From Erysipelotrichaceae bacterium (GTDB taxonomy: Bacteria > Bacillota_I > Bacilli_A > RFN20 > CAG-826), in the NCBI GenBank assembly GCA_020633795.1, contig JACKCX010000005.1, forward strand, positions 52,626 through 116,625: DNA of 64,000 nucleotides, read 5' to 3'. Of the stretch, positions 1 through 10,260 are shown piece by piece. The position numbers were made by a program, and so were the translations under genes. Numbering within the stretch: the first letter of the stretch is position 1; every line of letters begins with the position of its first letter. The notes beneath the pieces are model-generated. The model had not been told where the DNA came from. It did no database searches and worked only from the letters and a program-made list of their open reading frames with translations.

Positions 1-26
1 TTATAAAAAATCTTTTTCTTCATTCA

Positions 27-53
27 TAAAAAAGCTCTCCCCGAAGAGAGAGC
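27..53 (-). terminator. Rho-independent terminator of tuf
   Basis: On the minus strand the stem GCTCTC/GAGAGC (34-39 with 48-53) encloses a loop containing TTCGG and is followed by a run of T (27-33). It lies about 25 bases after the tuf stop and closes the str operon. Confidence 0.85.
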
Positions 54-76
54 AATTTATTAATTGAATGCAACAA

Positions 77-1261
77 TTATTTGATAATTTCGCTGACTGA
101 ACCAGCACCAACAGTACGACCACCTTCACGGATGGAGAACTTGGTACCTTGTTCCATAGCGATGGGGTGAATGAGTTCAATCGATAATTCAACATTATCA
201 CCAGGCATAACCATGTCGACACCAGCAGGGAGAGTAATGACACCTGTGACATCAGTTGTACGGAAATAGAATTGTGGACGATAGTTGCTTAAGAAAGCTG
301 TATGACGGCCACCTTCTTCTTTCGATAAGACATAGACATGACCTTTGAATTTGCTATGAGGAGTGACGGTTCCTGGTTTAGCAAGAACTTGTCCACGTTG
401 AACTTGATCACGGTTGATACCTCTTAAAAGGACACCAACGTTATCACCAGCTTCAACGAAGTCACAGATTTTGCGGAATGATTCAAGACCAGTAATGACG
501 GATTTTTGAGTTGGACGAATGCCGATAATTTCGACTTCATCACCGAGTTTAGCTCTACCGCGTTCCACACGGCCAGTAACGACGGTACCACGACCAGAAA
601 TGGTCATGACATCTTCGATGGCGAGTAAGAATGGTTTGTCATCATCACGAACTGGTTCGGGGATGTAGCTATCAACCGCATCCATTAACGCGATAATGTT
701 CTTTTGTTCAGCTTCATCACCATCAAGGGCTTTACGAGCGGAACCACGAATAACTGGGACATCATCACCTGGGTAGCCGTATTCATTTAAGAGTTCACGG
801 ACATCCATTTCGACTAAGTCGAGTAATTCTGGATCATCAACGAGATCGGTTTTGTTGATATAGACAACAATCGCTGGGACACCAACTTGACGAGCAAGTA
901 AGATGTGTTCACGAGTCTGGGGCATAACGCCATCAGTACCAGCCACAACGAGAATCGCACCATCCATTTGAGCCGCGCCTGTAATCATATTTTTGATATA
1001 GTCAGCATGCCCTGGGCAGTCGACGTGAGCGTAGTGTCTATTAGCGGTTTGATATTCGATATGAGCAGCATTAATGGTAATACCACGAGCCTTTTCTTCT
1101 GGGGCAGAGTCGATTTGGTCATAAGCCGTTGCGACAGCACCACCTTGTTTTGCTAAGACAGAAGTAATCGCCGCGGTTAAAGTGGTTTTGCCGTGGTCAA
1201 CGTGACCAATGGTACCAATGTTAACGTGTGGTTTAGATCTGTCGAATTTTTGTTTTGCCAT
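77..1261 (-). CDS. tuf: Elongation factor Tu
   Basis: EF-Tu is the GTPase that carries aminoacyl-tRNA to the ribosomal A site in the cytoplasm. The 394-residue product has the usual family length. The G1 loop GHVDHGKT (residues 19-26), switch element RGITI, G3 DCPGH and G4 NKTD are intact, followed by the two beta-barrel domains; the protein ends in a normal EF-Tu C-terminus. AGGAG lies about 9 bases before the ATG. It is the last gene of rpsL-rpsG-fusA-tuf but is separated from fusA by 106 bases that hold a promoter of its own, so it can be expressed apart from the other three. Identification is secure. Confidence 0.99.
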   Translation of the reverse strand: MAKQKFDRSKPHVNIGTIGHVDHGKTTLTAAITSVLAKQGGAVATAYDQIDSAPEEKARGITINAAHIEYQTANRHYAHVDCPGHADYIKNMITGAAQMDGAILVVAGTDGVMPQTREHILLARQVGVPAIVVYINKTDLVDDPELLDLVEMDVRELLNEYGYPGDDVPVIRGSARKALDGDEAEQKNIIALMDAVDSYIPEPVRDDDKPFLLAIEDVMTISGRGTVVTGRVERGRAKLGDEVEIIGIRPTQKSVITGLESFRKICDFVEAGDNVGVLLRGINRDQVQRGQVLAKPGTVTPHSKFKGHVYVLSKEEGGRHTAFLSNYRPQFYFRTTDVTGVITLPAGVDMVMPGDNVELSIELIHPIAMEQGTKFSIREGGRTVGAGSVSEIIK

Positions 1262-1311
1262 AAATTGAAATCTCCTTTCCTTCGTATAAATTGTAGATTT
1301 GCAACGAATTC

Positions 1312-1340
1312 ATAATATAGCAATATTTTTTTATATGCAA
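1312..1340 (-). promoter_or_regulatory. Promoter for tuf
   Basis: Minus strand: -35 TTGCAT (1335-1340), 17-base spacer, -10 TATTAT (1312-1317). A small inverted repeat AATACC/GGTATT lies just upstream after the fusA stop. The layout matches the rpsL promoter (TTGCAC, 17 bases, TATTAT). Confidence 0.6.
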
Positions 1341-1367
1341 TACCCTTTAAAGGTATTAAGCAACGAT

Positions 1368-3449
1368 TTAGCGAGCGGAAACTCCGTTCTTTTTGATAAT
1401 TTCATCCATGACGTATCGAGGACATTCACCATAATGGTCAAACTGCATGACGTAGTTTCCACGACCTTGAGTCATACTGCGAAGGTCGGTTACATAGCCA
1501 AACATTTCAGATAATGGTATATCGGCTTCGATAATTTTGGCGTTAGCTCTCTGTGATTCACCATTGATATTACCACGACGACGAGCGATATCGCCGATGA
1601 CGTCTCCGTAATATTGTTCGGGAATAGTCACTTCGATTTTCATGATTGGTTCAAGGATGACAGGATCACATTTGTGAGCCGCTTCCTTTAAAGCCATGGA
1701 AGCCGCGATTTTATAGGCTGCTTCACTCGAGTCAACTTCGTGATAACTACCATCGAAGAGCGTGGCTTTAATATCCATCACTTCAAATCCAGCGACTAAG
1801 CCTCTCTTAAGAGAATCTGCTAATCCATCGCGAGTTGGCTTGATATATTCTCTCGGAACAGAACCGCCGACAATGGCGTCAACGAATTCAAATCCTTTAC
1901 CGGGATTGGGCTCAAATTTGATCCAAACATGACCATATTGACCACGACCACCGGATTGCTTGATATATTTGCCTTCGCAATCACCAGATTGACGAATCGT
2001 TTCACGATATTCAACTTGAGGAGCACCAACATTGACACAAACCCCAAATTCACGTTTCATACGATCGACGATGATATCGAGGTGAAGTTCACCGACACCA
2101 GCGATAATGGTTTGACCTGTTTCAGCATTCGTGCGAACACGGAATGTTGGATCTTCTTCAGCGAGTTTTTGCAAAGCATTAGCCATTTTTTCTTGGTCAG
2201 CCTTGGTCTTTGGCTCAACGGCTTCTTCAATAACAGGATCAGGGAATTCCATTTTTTCGAGAATTACGATGTTCTTTTCATCGCATAATGTATCACCGGT
2301 AATCGTGTTCTTTAAGCCCACGACCGCACCGATATCACCAGCATGGAGTTCTTCGACTTCCTGGCGGTGATTGCTATGCATTAAAACGACACGAGCAATT
2401 CTTTCTTTCACACCTTTGGTGCTGTTATAGACATAAGAGCCACTTTTCAAAACACCACTATAGATACGAACATAGGATAAACGGCCAATGAATGGATCAG
2501 TAGCAATTTTGAAAGCGAGAGCTGCTAATGGAGCTTCATCACTTGGTTCACAGACAACTTCGTTGCCTCGATCATCTGTTCCTTTAGCGGCTGGAATGTC
2601 GAGTGGACTTGGTAAGTAATCAATGACACCATCAAGTAAGAGTTGAATGTTTTTGTTCTTATAAGCGGAACCGCAGAACACTGGGTGAAATTCACCAGTT
2701 AAGACAGCCTTACGAATGCAGTCTTTGGTCTGCTCAACGCTTGGCTCTTGACCATCAAGAACCAACATGAGGATTTCTTCATCAAAGTTTGAAAGAACTT
2801 CAAAGAGAACGCCTCTTAATTCTTCGACTTTGGCTTTATATTCTTCAGGGATGGCGACTTCTTGTGGTTCGTCATTGACGTTGGAATCATAAATCCAAGC
2901 CTTTCTTTCGATAATATCGATACAACCATTTAAGGTTGATTCAATTCCAATTGGAAATTGGACCGCTGCTGCATTAGCGCCTAAACGCTCATGGAGCGAG
3001 CGAACGCACATCTCAAAATCAGCACCGATAGCATCAAGTTTGTTCACAAAAACAATTCTTGGAACACCATACTTGCTACCTTGTCTCCAGACTGTTTCAG
3101 TCTGTGGCTCAACACCATTTTTTCCATCGAGTACCGTAATCGCACCATCTAAAACTCGGAGAGAACGTTCAACTTCAACAGTGAAGTCAACGTGCCCAGG
3201 AGTGTCGATGATGTTAATACGATTACCTTTCCAGTTGGCGGTAGTCGCAGCGGAAGTGATAGTAATACCTCTTTCCTGCTCTTCTTCCATCCAGTCCATC
3301 GTCGCTGCACCTTCATGAACTTCACCGATTTTATGAATTTTACCAGTGAAATAGAGAATGCGCTCTGTGGTGGTGGTTTTTCCCGCATCAATGTGGGCCA
3401 TGATGCCGATATTTCGAGTATGGGCTAAATCATATTCGCGATTTGCCAT
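1368..3449 (-). CDS. fusA: Elongation factor G
   Basis: EF-G is the ribosome translocase GTPase and also acts in ribosome recycling with RRF. At 693 residues it has standard length. The G1 loop AHIDAGKT (residues 18-25), RGITI switch, DTPGH and NKLD motifs are present, followed by domains II to V; the C-terminal domain has the typical [12 protein letters not shown] stretch. It starts 18 bases after rpsG in the str operon and has a good ribosome-binding site (GAGGAGGGAG). No duplication of fusA is seen in the window. The assignment is secure. Confidence 0.99.
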   Translation of the reverse strand: MANREYDLAHTRNIGIMAHIDAGKTTTTERILYFTGKIHKIGEVHEGAATMDWMEEEQERGITITSAATTANWKGNRINIIDTPGHVDFTVEVERSLRVLDGAITVLDGKNGVEPQTETVWRQGSKYGVPRIVFVNKLDAIGADFEMCVRSLHERLGANAAAVQFPIGIESTLNGCIDIIERKAWIYDSNVNDEPQEVAIPEEYKAKVEELRGVLFEVLSNFDEEILMLVLDGQEPSVEQTKDCIRKAVLTGEFHPVFCGSAYKNKNIQLLLDGVIDYLPSPLDIPAAKGTDDRGNEVVCEPSDEAPLAALAFKIATDPFIGRLSYVRIYSGVLKSGSYVYNSTKGVKERIARVVLMHSNHRQEVEELHAGDIGAVVGLKNTITGDTLCDEKNIVILEKMEFPDPVIEEAVEPKTKADQEKMANALQKLAEEDPTFRVRTNAETGQTIIAGVGELHLDIIVDRMKREFGVCVNVGAPQVEYRETIRQSGDCEGKYIKQSGGRGQYGHVWIKFEPNPGKGFEFVDAIVGGSVPREYIKPTRDGLADSLKRGLVAGFEVMDIKATLFDGSYHEVDSSEAAYKIAASMALKEAAHKCDPVILEPIMKIEVTIPEQYYGDVIGDIARRRGNINGESQRANAKIIEADIPLSEMFGYVTDLRSMTQGRGNYVMQFDHYGECPRYVMDEIIKKNGVSAR

Positions 3450-3467
3450 ATATTTCTCCCTCCTCGA

Positions 3468-3935
3468 TTACCAACGATAATGAGCGTAAGCTTTATTAGC
3501 TTCGGCCATTTTATGTGTATCTTCTCTTTTCTTCACAGAAGCACCGACACCATTCGCGGCATCGATAATCTCATTGGCGAGACGATCTTCCATGGTTTTT
3601 TCATTTCTCAAACGAGAATAATTCACTAACCAACGTAAACCTAAGGTCACTTTTCTTTCTTTTGAGACCTCGGTTGGCACTTGGAAATTGCTACCACCAA
3701 CACGTCTCATTTTCAATTCGACTTCTGGCATGATGTTATTAATCGCTGTTGCGAAGACATCCATGGCCGGTTTGCTGGTCTTAGCTTCGATTTTGTTGAA
3801 GGCAGTATAGAGAATTGTTTGGGCCGTTCCCTTTTTACCATCAAGCATAATCTTATTAATTAAACGTGTGATGAGTTTACTGTTATAAACTGGATCTGGT
3901 AACACGTCACGTTTTGTCGCACATCCTTTACGCAT
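3468..3935 (-). CDS. rpsG: 30S ribosomal protein S7
   Basis: S7 is the primary 16S rRNA-binding protein that nucleates the head of the 30S subunit and contacts the E-site tRNA. The 155-residue product has the usual length, with the N-terminal [12 protein letters not shown] and the central stretch [14 protein letters not shown] typical of the family. It follows rpsL after 20 bases, with AAGGAGGAG before the ATG. In many bacteria S7 represses its own operon by binding between rpsL and rpsG; the short 20-base gap here leaves little room for that site, so any autoregulation is more likely in the long rpsL leader (inference). Confidence 0.98.
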   Translation of the reverse strand: MRKGCATKRDVLPDPVYNSKLITRLINKIMLDGKKGTAQTILYTAFNKIEAKTSKPAMDVFATAINNIMPEVELKMRRVGGSNFQVPTEVSKERKVTLGLRWLVNYSRLRNEKTMEDRLANEIIDAANGVGASVKKREDTHKMAEANKAYAHYRW

Positions 3936-3955
3936 AATGTAACTCCTCCTTCAAA

Positions 3956-4378
3956 TTAGTCTTCCGATGCTTTCGGTTTCTTTGAGCCGTAAAGACTGCG
4001 TCCTTGACGACGAGCTTCAATACCGGCGCAATCAAGTGTTCCACGGACAACGTGATAACGAACACCAGGTAAATCTTTAACACGACCACCACGAATAATA
4101 ACAGTGGAGTGCTCTTGTAAGTTATGACCTTCACCACCGATATAGGCGGTAACTTCATAACCATTTGATAATCTAACACGGCAATATTTACGAAGAGCTG
4201 AGTTAGGTTTTTTCGGGGTCATCGTACCGACACGAGTACAAACACCACGCTTTTGACTAGAAGCTTGTTGAGTGGCTCTTTTTTTCAAAGAGTTAAAACG
4301 AGCTCCAAGGGCGGGAGTTTTGGACTTGGTAGTCTTATTTTGACGGCCTTCACGAACTAATTGGTTAATTGTTGGCAT
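3956..4378 (-). CDS. rpsL: 30S ribosomal protein S12
   Basis: S12 sits at the decoding centre and controls translational accuracy; its mutations give streptomycin resistance in other bacteria. The 140-residue protein carries the conserved LVREGR, the loop motif [11 protein letters not shown] and the second conserved loop [10 protein letters not shown]. The lysine of TPKKPNSAL (K43 in E. coli numbering) is wild type, so there is no sign of a classical resistance substitution there. It is first in the str operon, with AAAGGAG 6 bases before the ATG, and is preceded by a structured leader of about 120 bases. Confidence 0.98.
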   Translation of the reverse strand: MPTINQLVREGRQNKTTKSKTPALGARFNSLKKRATQQASSQKRGVCTRVGTMTPKKPNSALRKYCRVRLSNGYEVTAYIGGEGHNLQEHSTVIIRGGRVKDLPGVRYHVVRGTLDCAGIEARRQGRSLYGSKKPKASED

Positions 4379-4434
4379 ACAATTTCTCCTTTACTTTTTC
4401 CTTTTGATACAGTGCATATTGTATCCACAGTACC

Positions 4435-4534
4435 GAGCGTATCGCTTATCTTTCTTAAAAAACGACCTCTCGGTCTACGTGGCAATTCAATGCACACGCT
4501 CATATATAATATATAAGTAGTTAAATGCGTGCAA
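4435..4534 (-). promoter_or_regulatory. str operon promoter and structured leader
   Basis: Minus strand: -35 TTGCAC (4529-4534), 17-base spacer, -10 TATTAT (4506-4511). The transcript then begins with GAGCGT (4496-4501), which can pair with ACGCTC (4435-4440) around an inner hairpin GACC-GAGA-GGTC (4464-4475) followed by T6. CCGAG of that hairpin could instead pair with CTCGG about 30 bases later. This resembles an attenuator or ribosomal-protein-binding leader; the regulator is not known. Confidence 0.5.
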
Positions 4535-4574
4535 GAAAAAAATTGAAAATCTCAAGAAAAGCAAAACATTTTTA

Positions 4575-6116
4575 TTAGTTTTTAGTTGTAAAAGTAATGG
4601 TAATTTGATCAGTGCCCATATGATTAATCATCATTGAATAAGGAAGTGGTTCATTGTTTTTATTAAAAGTGAAATCAGCGTAAGGGTCAGTATCCATGCC
4701 AAAGGTATCGTGATAAGCGAAAAGAGTGTTGTTATCAGCGGCAATTCCATTTTCAAAAGAATAATCTCCTTCAGCGGATAATAGATGACATAAAACGGAT
4801 TGAGCAGTATTTGATGGTGAATTGTCATGGGCTAATCCGACATATAAAGAAGAGTAGGAAGTTAAATCTTCAGCGGTTAAATTATCAACATATCCAATTG
4901 GGGCTCTCCCGTTGGGAGCGCGATAATAAGCCAGACGAGCGTCGATATGATAGATGCGAAGTCCATGATAATTGGGATAATAGAAAACGCGACTTGTTCC
5001 CAAACTATCAGTATAGATATAGGAAGAAAAAGATGATGAATCGTTTAATCCGTCAGGAGTAAAATACTCCACTAATAAGTATTCATCATAAGGAGTACCA
5101 TTCCATGTTGAAGTCGGGATAAGAAGAAAATCACCGCTTTCGGTAAATGAGCGGAGTGTGATTGTTTCGGCTTCTTGCAAAACATAAGGTGTCACCCAAT
5201 GTAAAAGATACTTACTAAATGAGCAATGATCGCCGAGATTATAGTCCATCATGTCAAAAAAACCTGTCGGTTGATATCCATCTGTATCGATGGTGTTATA
5301 GTAATCGCGTAAGCCAAATAAATGTCCCACTTCATGGATAAAAGTATTGGTTTCCACATAGTGAGAGGAATAGGCTTCTTCGCCAATAAAATCAATGGAA
5401 GACCAAGCATATGTTGAGGCGAATGGAGCGTTAGTTCCTATGCTTGCTCGATCAACATAAGCCCAAAACAGCGATTTTGAATCATCATATTTTGGTGGAT
5501 AATCATAGACGATATAAAGTCCACGAATATATGTTTGATCTTCGCTGAGATAATCACTTAAATCAAAATTATTGGTGATGAGCCACGTAACAACCTCATT
5601 AGCAATATCAGAACTCACTTTTAAAGGAGTGCTTGTCGCTTGAGCCTCTTCAATGGTGCAAGAGCTCGTGAACCAATCGGTCACTTGACCTTCAATTTGA
5701 ACATGTCCATATGAAGATTTGTCATAATAAGAGGCCACTGATTGATAAGTCGTTTTAGTGGGATCGCCAAAAAATGCGTTTTGTAAAAGAATGGTTTTGT
5801 CTTCCTGCTGTGTTACCGTTGTGCCAGCAAAAGACATCGGAACAACCAATAGATGAGCAACCTCATCATCTTGAGAGAAGACGACATTATCATCATGTGA
5901 ACTTTCGATTTGAGCGAAACTTGTAATCTCCGTTGTCTGTAAAGAATTGTTATTAAAATAGGCGGCGGCGGGAAGTTGATAAGTGGCGACTTCACTATGA
6001 AAAGTATCAAGTTCAGAAGTCAAATTGACATATGGAACAAATTCTAAAGAGGTCGTTCCAAAGCAAGAGGCGAGAACAAGGGTAAATGAAGTGAAGAGAA
6101 TCCAACGTTTTTTCAT
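4575..6116 (-). CDS. Secreted M6-type zinc metalloprotease lipoprotein
   Basis: The 513-residue product has a lipoprotein signal with lipobox LASC (Cys18), so it is probably anchored on the outer face of the membrane. Residues 261-271 read HEVGHLFGLRD, the HExxHxxGxxD zinc site of the M6 (immune inhibitor A-like) metalloproteases, followed by the family-typical FDMMDYN and a conserved W near a 'SKYLLHWVTP' segment. Function: extracellular proteolysis, substrate unknown. It lies between rpoC and rpsL, on the same strand, after the rpoC terminator. No clear Shine-Dalgarno precedes the ATG; TATAAT lies about 28 bases upstream. Family assignment rests on motifs only; the exact subfamily is uncertain. 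Confidence 0.85.
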   Translation of the reverse strand: MKKRWILFTSFTLVLASCFGTTSLEFVPYVNLTSELDTFHSEVATYQLPAAAYFNNNSLQTTEITSFAQIESSHDDNVVFSQDDEVAHLLVVPMSFAGTTVTQQEDKTILLQNAFFGDPTKTTYQSVASYYDKSSYGHVQIEGQVTDWFTSSCTIEEAQATSTPLKVSSDIANEVVTWLITNNFDLSDYLSEDQTYIRGLYIVYDYPPKYDDSKSLFWAYVDRASIGTNAPFASTYAWSSIDFIGEEAYSSHYVETNTFIHEVGHLFGLRDYYNTIDTDGYQPTGFFDMMDYNLGDHCSFSKYLLHWVTPYVLQEAETITLRSFTESGDFLLIPTSTWNGTPYDEYLLVEYFTPDGLNDSSSFSSYIYTDSLGTSRVFYYPNYHGLRIYHIDARLAYYRAPNGRAPIGYVDNLTAEDLTSYSSLYVGLAHDNSPSNTAQSVLCHLLSAEGDYSFENGIAADNNTLFAYHDTFGMDTDPYADFTFNKNNEPLPYSMMINHMGTDQITITFTTKN

Positions 6117-6237
6117 CGTATATTAAATGTAGTTTCTTAATTATATCTTGTAAAGAAAAAGACTTATAAAGCCTTTTTAATCAAAAATCAAAAATCCTTT
6201 ATTTTTTTAAAAAAACTCCGCAAAAATCAGTTATTTA

Positions 6238-6269
6238 CAAAAAAAGCCTCAAATTTAATTTTGAGGCTT
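6238..6269 (-). terminator. Terminator after rpoC
   Basis: Minus strand stem AAGCCTCAA/TTGAGGCTT (6244-6269) followed by a T run (6238-6245) just after the rpoC stop. It separates rpoBC from the protease and the str operon. Confidence 0.85.
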
Positions 6270-6285
6270 AAATGAGCAATTAAGC

Positions 6286-9200
6286 TTATTTTTTATTTTC
6301 TTCTTCGGCTTTGCGAATCTTTTCGTGAATAGCATTCACCGCTTTATCGTGTTCTTCGACATAGCGGTCAGAGACGACTTTCATCGTATCTTCGACATCG
6401 AATTTCTCAATGAGAGCATCTTCTGATTCTTCATCGACAAGGCCACGACCAGCGGGGATTAATCGACCAGTAATGACATTCTCTTTTAAACCATGGAGAT
6501 AATCGGTTTTGCCTTTGATAGCAGCATCGGTTAAGACTCTGGTTGTCTCTTGGAAGGAAGCGGCAGAGAGGAAACTTTCGGTCTCCAAAGCAGCTTTTGT
6601 AATTCCGAGGATTAAAGGAGAGAAGACGGCAGGATGCTTACCATTTAAAATGGCATCCTCATTCTTTTCGGTAAAGGTGTTAATGTTGGCGCGAGTGCCA
6701 GCGAGCATATCGGTATCACCAGCGTCGACAACGAACACTTTACGGAGCATTTGACGAACGATAACTTCAATGTGTTTATCAGAAATAGCGATGTCTTGGC
6801 TGGAATAGACCTTACGGACTTCCTTAAGAATATAATTTTCCACTGCGGTTTCATCGCTGACTTCAAGAAGCTTCTTAGGAGAGATGGCACCTTCTGTAAT
6901 CTTGCCACCATTCTTGACACTATCACCCTTCTTCACTCTTAATCGAGCGCCGAATGGAGTGGTATATGTTTTCTCTTCTAATTCATTTTTGACCGTCACA
7001 TCGTAGCAGCCATTCTTTTCTTCAATCTTGGTAATCACACCACGAATTTCGGAAATGAGAGCTTCACCTTTTGGCGTACGGGCTTCAAATAATTCTTGAA
7101 CACGAGGCAAACCTTGAGTGATATCGCTACCCGCAACACCACCAGTATGGAAGGTTCTCATCGTTAACTGCGTGCCAGGTTCACCGATGGATTGAGCCGC
7201 CATAATACCAACGGCTTCACCAATTTCGACTTTACGACCTGTCGCTAAGTTACGACCATAACAGTGTATACAGACACCATCTTTTGTTTCGCAACCAAAG
7301 AGGGAACGAATGACGACGGATTTAATACCAGCGTCCACGATGGCTTTCGCTTGTTCTTCATTGATCATTGTATTACCTTCAACGAGCACTTCACCCGTTT
7401 CAGGATGACAGACATCGTTTAAGGCATAACGACCAATTAGACGATCTTTTAAAGAAGCGATGACCGCATTGCGGGAAGTATCGCGAATTTCGCGAACTTC
7501 GAATCCATGATCGGTACCACAGTCTTCTTCACGGACGATAACATCTTGTGAAACGTCGACCAAACGACGGGTTAAATAGCCAGAGTCGGCGGTCTTTAAA
7601 GCGGTATCAGCACCACCTTTACGAGCACCGTGAGTGGCAATAAAGAATTCCGAAACGTTCATGCCTTCACGGAAACAGGATTTAACTGGTAATTCGACGG
7701 CTTCACCAGAAGTAGAACCCATCAAACCACGCATACCAGCAAGCTGGAGGATGTTAGACATATTTCCACGAGCCCCAGAATCGGACATCATGAAGATTGG
7801 ATTGCGGACATCAACTTTAAATTGATCTTGAAGCTTGGCTTGAACTTCGTTCTTAACATCATCCCAAACCTTAACGACTTGAGTGTGACGTTCTTGATCA
7901 GTCAACAAGCCCATCTTGTACATATCAGAGAGTTTGTTAACTTTTTCATCACCAGCTTTAAGAATTTCTTCTTTACCTTTGACGATGTGAATATCATCAA
8001 GAGCAATGGAGAAGCCCGCGATGGTCGCGTAATGGAAACCTTGATCCTTGATTTTATCAAGAACCGCGCTGGTCTTAGGCTGAATAACTTCACCCCATTT
8101 GTCGACTTCGCCCGCTCGACGATCGTAACGTTGGAAAATTTCATTGATGATGCTGCCGAGATCTTTCTTTTTGAAAGGACTCTTTAATGGTAGTTTAGCG
8201 ATATAGGCTCTCACATCTGTTCCGCGAGGGACAAAGTAAGAGGCGATGGTCGCTGGATCATCATTTAAATTCTTCGTGTTGACCGCATTTAAATAGGGGA
8301 AATCAGCTGGGAAAATAAGATTGAAAATAACCTTACCAACCGAAGTGATAAGATAACTCTTATTTTCTTCTTCGGTGAAATCTTTCTTCATCATCGCACT
8401 GCCGAGAATGGCGATACGATTGTGGAGATTAATTTGTTTGGTTTGATAGGCGAGGAGTAAATCATCGACATTTTTGAAGACTTTTCCTTCGCTAGCGGCA
8501 AATAATTCAAACTTTTCGGCTTCGTCTTCATCACCTCTTTGTCGAGCGAGTTGAGCCCGATCTAAGAAGTTCTGTTTAGTCGCCTCTAAAGTGAGGTAAT
8601 AATTGCCGAGAACCATGTCCTGCGATCCAGTGACGATGGGTTTACCATCTTTAGGACCGAGAATATTGTTGCTCGCTAACATCAAATGAAGGGCTTCTTC
8701 TTGAGCGGCTTTGCTCAAAGGAAGGTGAACCGCCATCTGATCACCATCAAAGTCAGCGTTGAAACCAGTACAGACGAGAGGGTGCAAACGAATGGCGCGA
8801 CCATCGACGAGGATTGGTTGGAAAGCTTGAATACCTAAACGGTGAAGAGTAGGAGCACGGTTTAATAAAACGGGGTGTTTGCTGATAATTTCTTCGACGA
8901 TATCAAAGACAACATCTTCATAGCGATCGATAATTTTATCGGCTTGTTTATGAGCGTTAGCGATGCCTCGTTTGAGAAGTTCGCAAGCGATATAAGGACG
9001 GAGAAGTTGAATGGCCATTTCCCGTGGGAGACCACATTGATACATTTTCAAACTTGGTCCGACAGCAATAACGGAACGGCCAGAATAATCGACACGTTTA
9101 CCTAATAAGTTTTGTCTGAAGCGACCTTGTTTTCCTTTAAGAGCGGAACTCAAAGATTTTAAGGCGCGACCGCCAGGACCTTGAACTGGTTTATTGCGAC

Positions 9201-10245
9201 GGCCATTATCGATGAGAGCGTCAACGGCTTCTTGAAGCATACGTTTTTCATTCATCAAGATAACATCTGGCGAATTCATATCGATTAATTTCTTGAGACG
9301 ATTATTTCTCGAGATAACACGGCGATATAAATCGTTCAAATCGGAAGTGGCAAAACGACCACCATCGAGTTGAAGCATGGGACGTAAATCTGGAGGAATG
9401 ACGGGAATGACATCAAGGACCATCCAAGAAGATTTATTATTGGAGTTTCTAAAGGCTTCAATAACTTCTAATCTCTTGGTTAATTTTTGACGAGAAAGAG
9501 CGCTGGTGTCTTTCATTTTGCTATTAATGTCATCAGCTTCTTTATTGAGGTCGACTTCATTGAGCAAGCGCTTAATAGCCGCTGCGCCTTCGCCAAATTC
9601 GGCACCCGTATATTTGGTAATAAAACGAGCGACACTTTGAAAATCAAAGACTTCGGCGTGATTTTCGAGTCGAGAAATTAATTCTTGAGCGCGATTAAAG
9701 GAATCATCACCTTCGATGATGCCATATTCCATCGCTCGATCTTGAATATCTTTCAAGGCAGGAATAAAGACTTCACGACCATTTCTTTCATTGATGAATT
9801 CACGATAAGTGAGGACTTTACTAGAACCAGGATTTAAGCAGATATGAGCGGCGTAATAGACGACTTCTTCCAAATGTTTAGGAGAGACGTCAAGTAAGAG
9901 ACCAATCCGACTAGGGATGCCTTTTAAGTACCAAATATGGGTACATGGACTCGCTAATTCGATATGGCCCATTCTTTCACGACGGACTTCTTTAGAAGTG
10001 ACTTCAACGCCACACTTTTCGCAGATAACACCCGCGAAACGAATTTTCTTATAGCGACCGCAATGACATTCATAGTCTTTGCTCGGTCCAAAAATTCTCT
10101 CGCAATATAAGCCATCCATCTCTGGTTTTTGGCTACGATAGTTAATTGTTTCTGGCTTTAAGACTTCACCGTGTGACCAACTACGGATTTGTTCCGGGGA
10201 GGCAAGCCCTACTTTAATGGCTGTTAATTTTTTTACATCAAACAT
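6286..10245 (-). CDS. rpoC: RNA polymerase subunit beta-prime
   Basis: Largest subunit of the RNA polymerase core, holding the catalytic Mg ions. The 1319-residue protein has the N-terminal zinc site CHCGRY...CEKCG (about residues 60-78), the bridge to the clamp, and the catalytic motif [10 protein letters not shown] (about residues 495-504). The C-terminal zinc site (CGTDHG, then [11 protein letters not shown]) is also present. It is about 120 residues longer than I recall for B. subtilis; about 40 of these seem to lie before the catalytic motif, in a helical segment around residues 170-220. It follows rpoB after 15 bases with AGGAGG in between. Identification is certain; the length comparison is from memory. 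Confidence 0.99.
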   Translation of the reverse strand: MFDVKKLTAIKVGLASPEQIRSWSHGEVLKPETINYRSQKPEMDGLYCERIFGPSKDYECHCGRYKKIRFAGVICEKCGVEVTSKEVRRERMGHIELASPCTHIWYLKGIPSRIGLLLDVSPKHLEEVVYYAAHICLNPGSSKVLTYREFINERNGREVFIPALKDIQDRAMEYGIIEGDDSFNRAQELISRLENHAEVFDFQSVARFITKYTGAEFGEGAAAIKRLLNEVDLNKEADDINSKMKDTSALSRQKLTKRLEVIEAFRNSNNKSSWMVLDVIPVIPPDLRPMLQLDGGRFATSDLNDLYRRVISRNNRLKKLIDMNSPDVILMNEKRMLQEAVDALIDNGRRNKPVQGPGGRALKSLSSALKGKQGRFRQNLLGKRVDYSGRSVIAVGPSLKMYQCGLPREMAIQLLRPYIACELLKRGIANAHKQADKIIDRYEDVVFDIVEEIISKHPVLLNRAPTLHRLGIQAFQPILVDGRAIRLHPLVCTGFNADFDGDQMAVHLPLSKAAQEEALHLMLASNNILGPKDGKPIVTGSQDMVLGNYYLTLEATKQNFLDRAQLARQRGDEDEAEKFELFAASEGKVFKNVDDLLLAYQTKQINLHNRIAILGSAMMKKDFTEEENKSYLITSVGKVIFNLIFPADFPYLNAVNTKNLNDDPATIASYFVPRGTDVRAYIAKLPLKSPFKKKDLGSIINEIFQRYDRRAGEVDKWGEVIQPKTSAVLDKIKDQGFHYATIAGFSIALDDIHIVKGKEEILKAGDEKVNKLSDMYKMGLLTDQERHTQVVKVWDDVKNEVQAKLQDQFKVDVRNPIFMMSDSGARGNMSNILQLAGMRGLMGSTSGEAVELPVKSCFREGMNVSEFFIATHGARKGGADTALKTADSGYLTRRLVDVSQDVIVREEDCGTDHGFEVREIRDTSRNAVIASLKDRLIGRYALNDVCHPETGEVLVEGNTMINEEQAKAIVDAGIKSVVIRSLFGCETKDGVCIHCYGRNLATGRKVEIGEAVGIMAAQSIGEPGTQLTMRTFHTGGVAGSDITQGLPRVQELFEARTPKGEALISEIRGVITKIEEKNGCYDVTVKNELEEKTYTTPFGARLRVKKGDSVKNGGKITEGAISPKKLLEVSDETAVENYILKEVRKVYSSQDIAISDKHIEVIVRQMLRKVFVVDAGDTDMLAGTRANINTFTEKNEDAILNGKHPAVFSPLILGITKAALETESFLSAASFQETTRVLTDAAIKGKTDYLHGLKENVITGRLIPAGRGLVDEESEDALIEKFDVEDTMKVVSDRYVEEHDKAVNAIHEKIRKAEEENKK

Positions 10246-10260
10246 AGTATTTTTCCTCCT

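Noticed and set aside
1..252. An 83-codon open frame on the minus strand over the tuf end.
   Set aside because: It overlaps the end of tuf and its terminator in another frame; no start signal.
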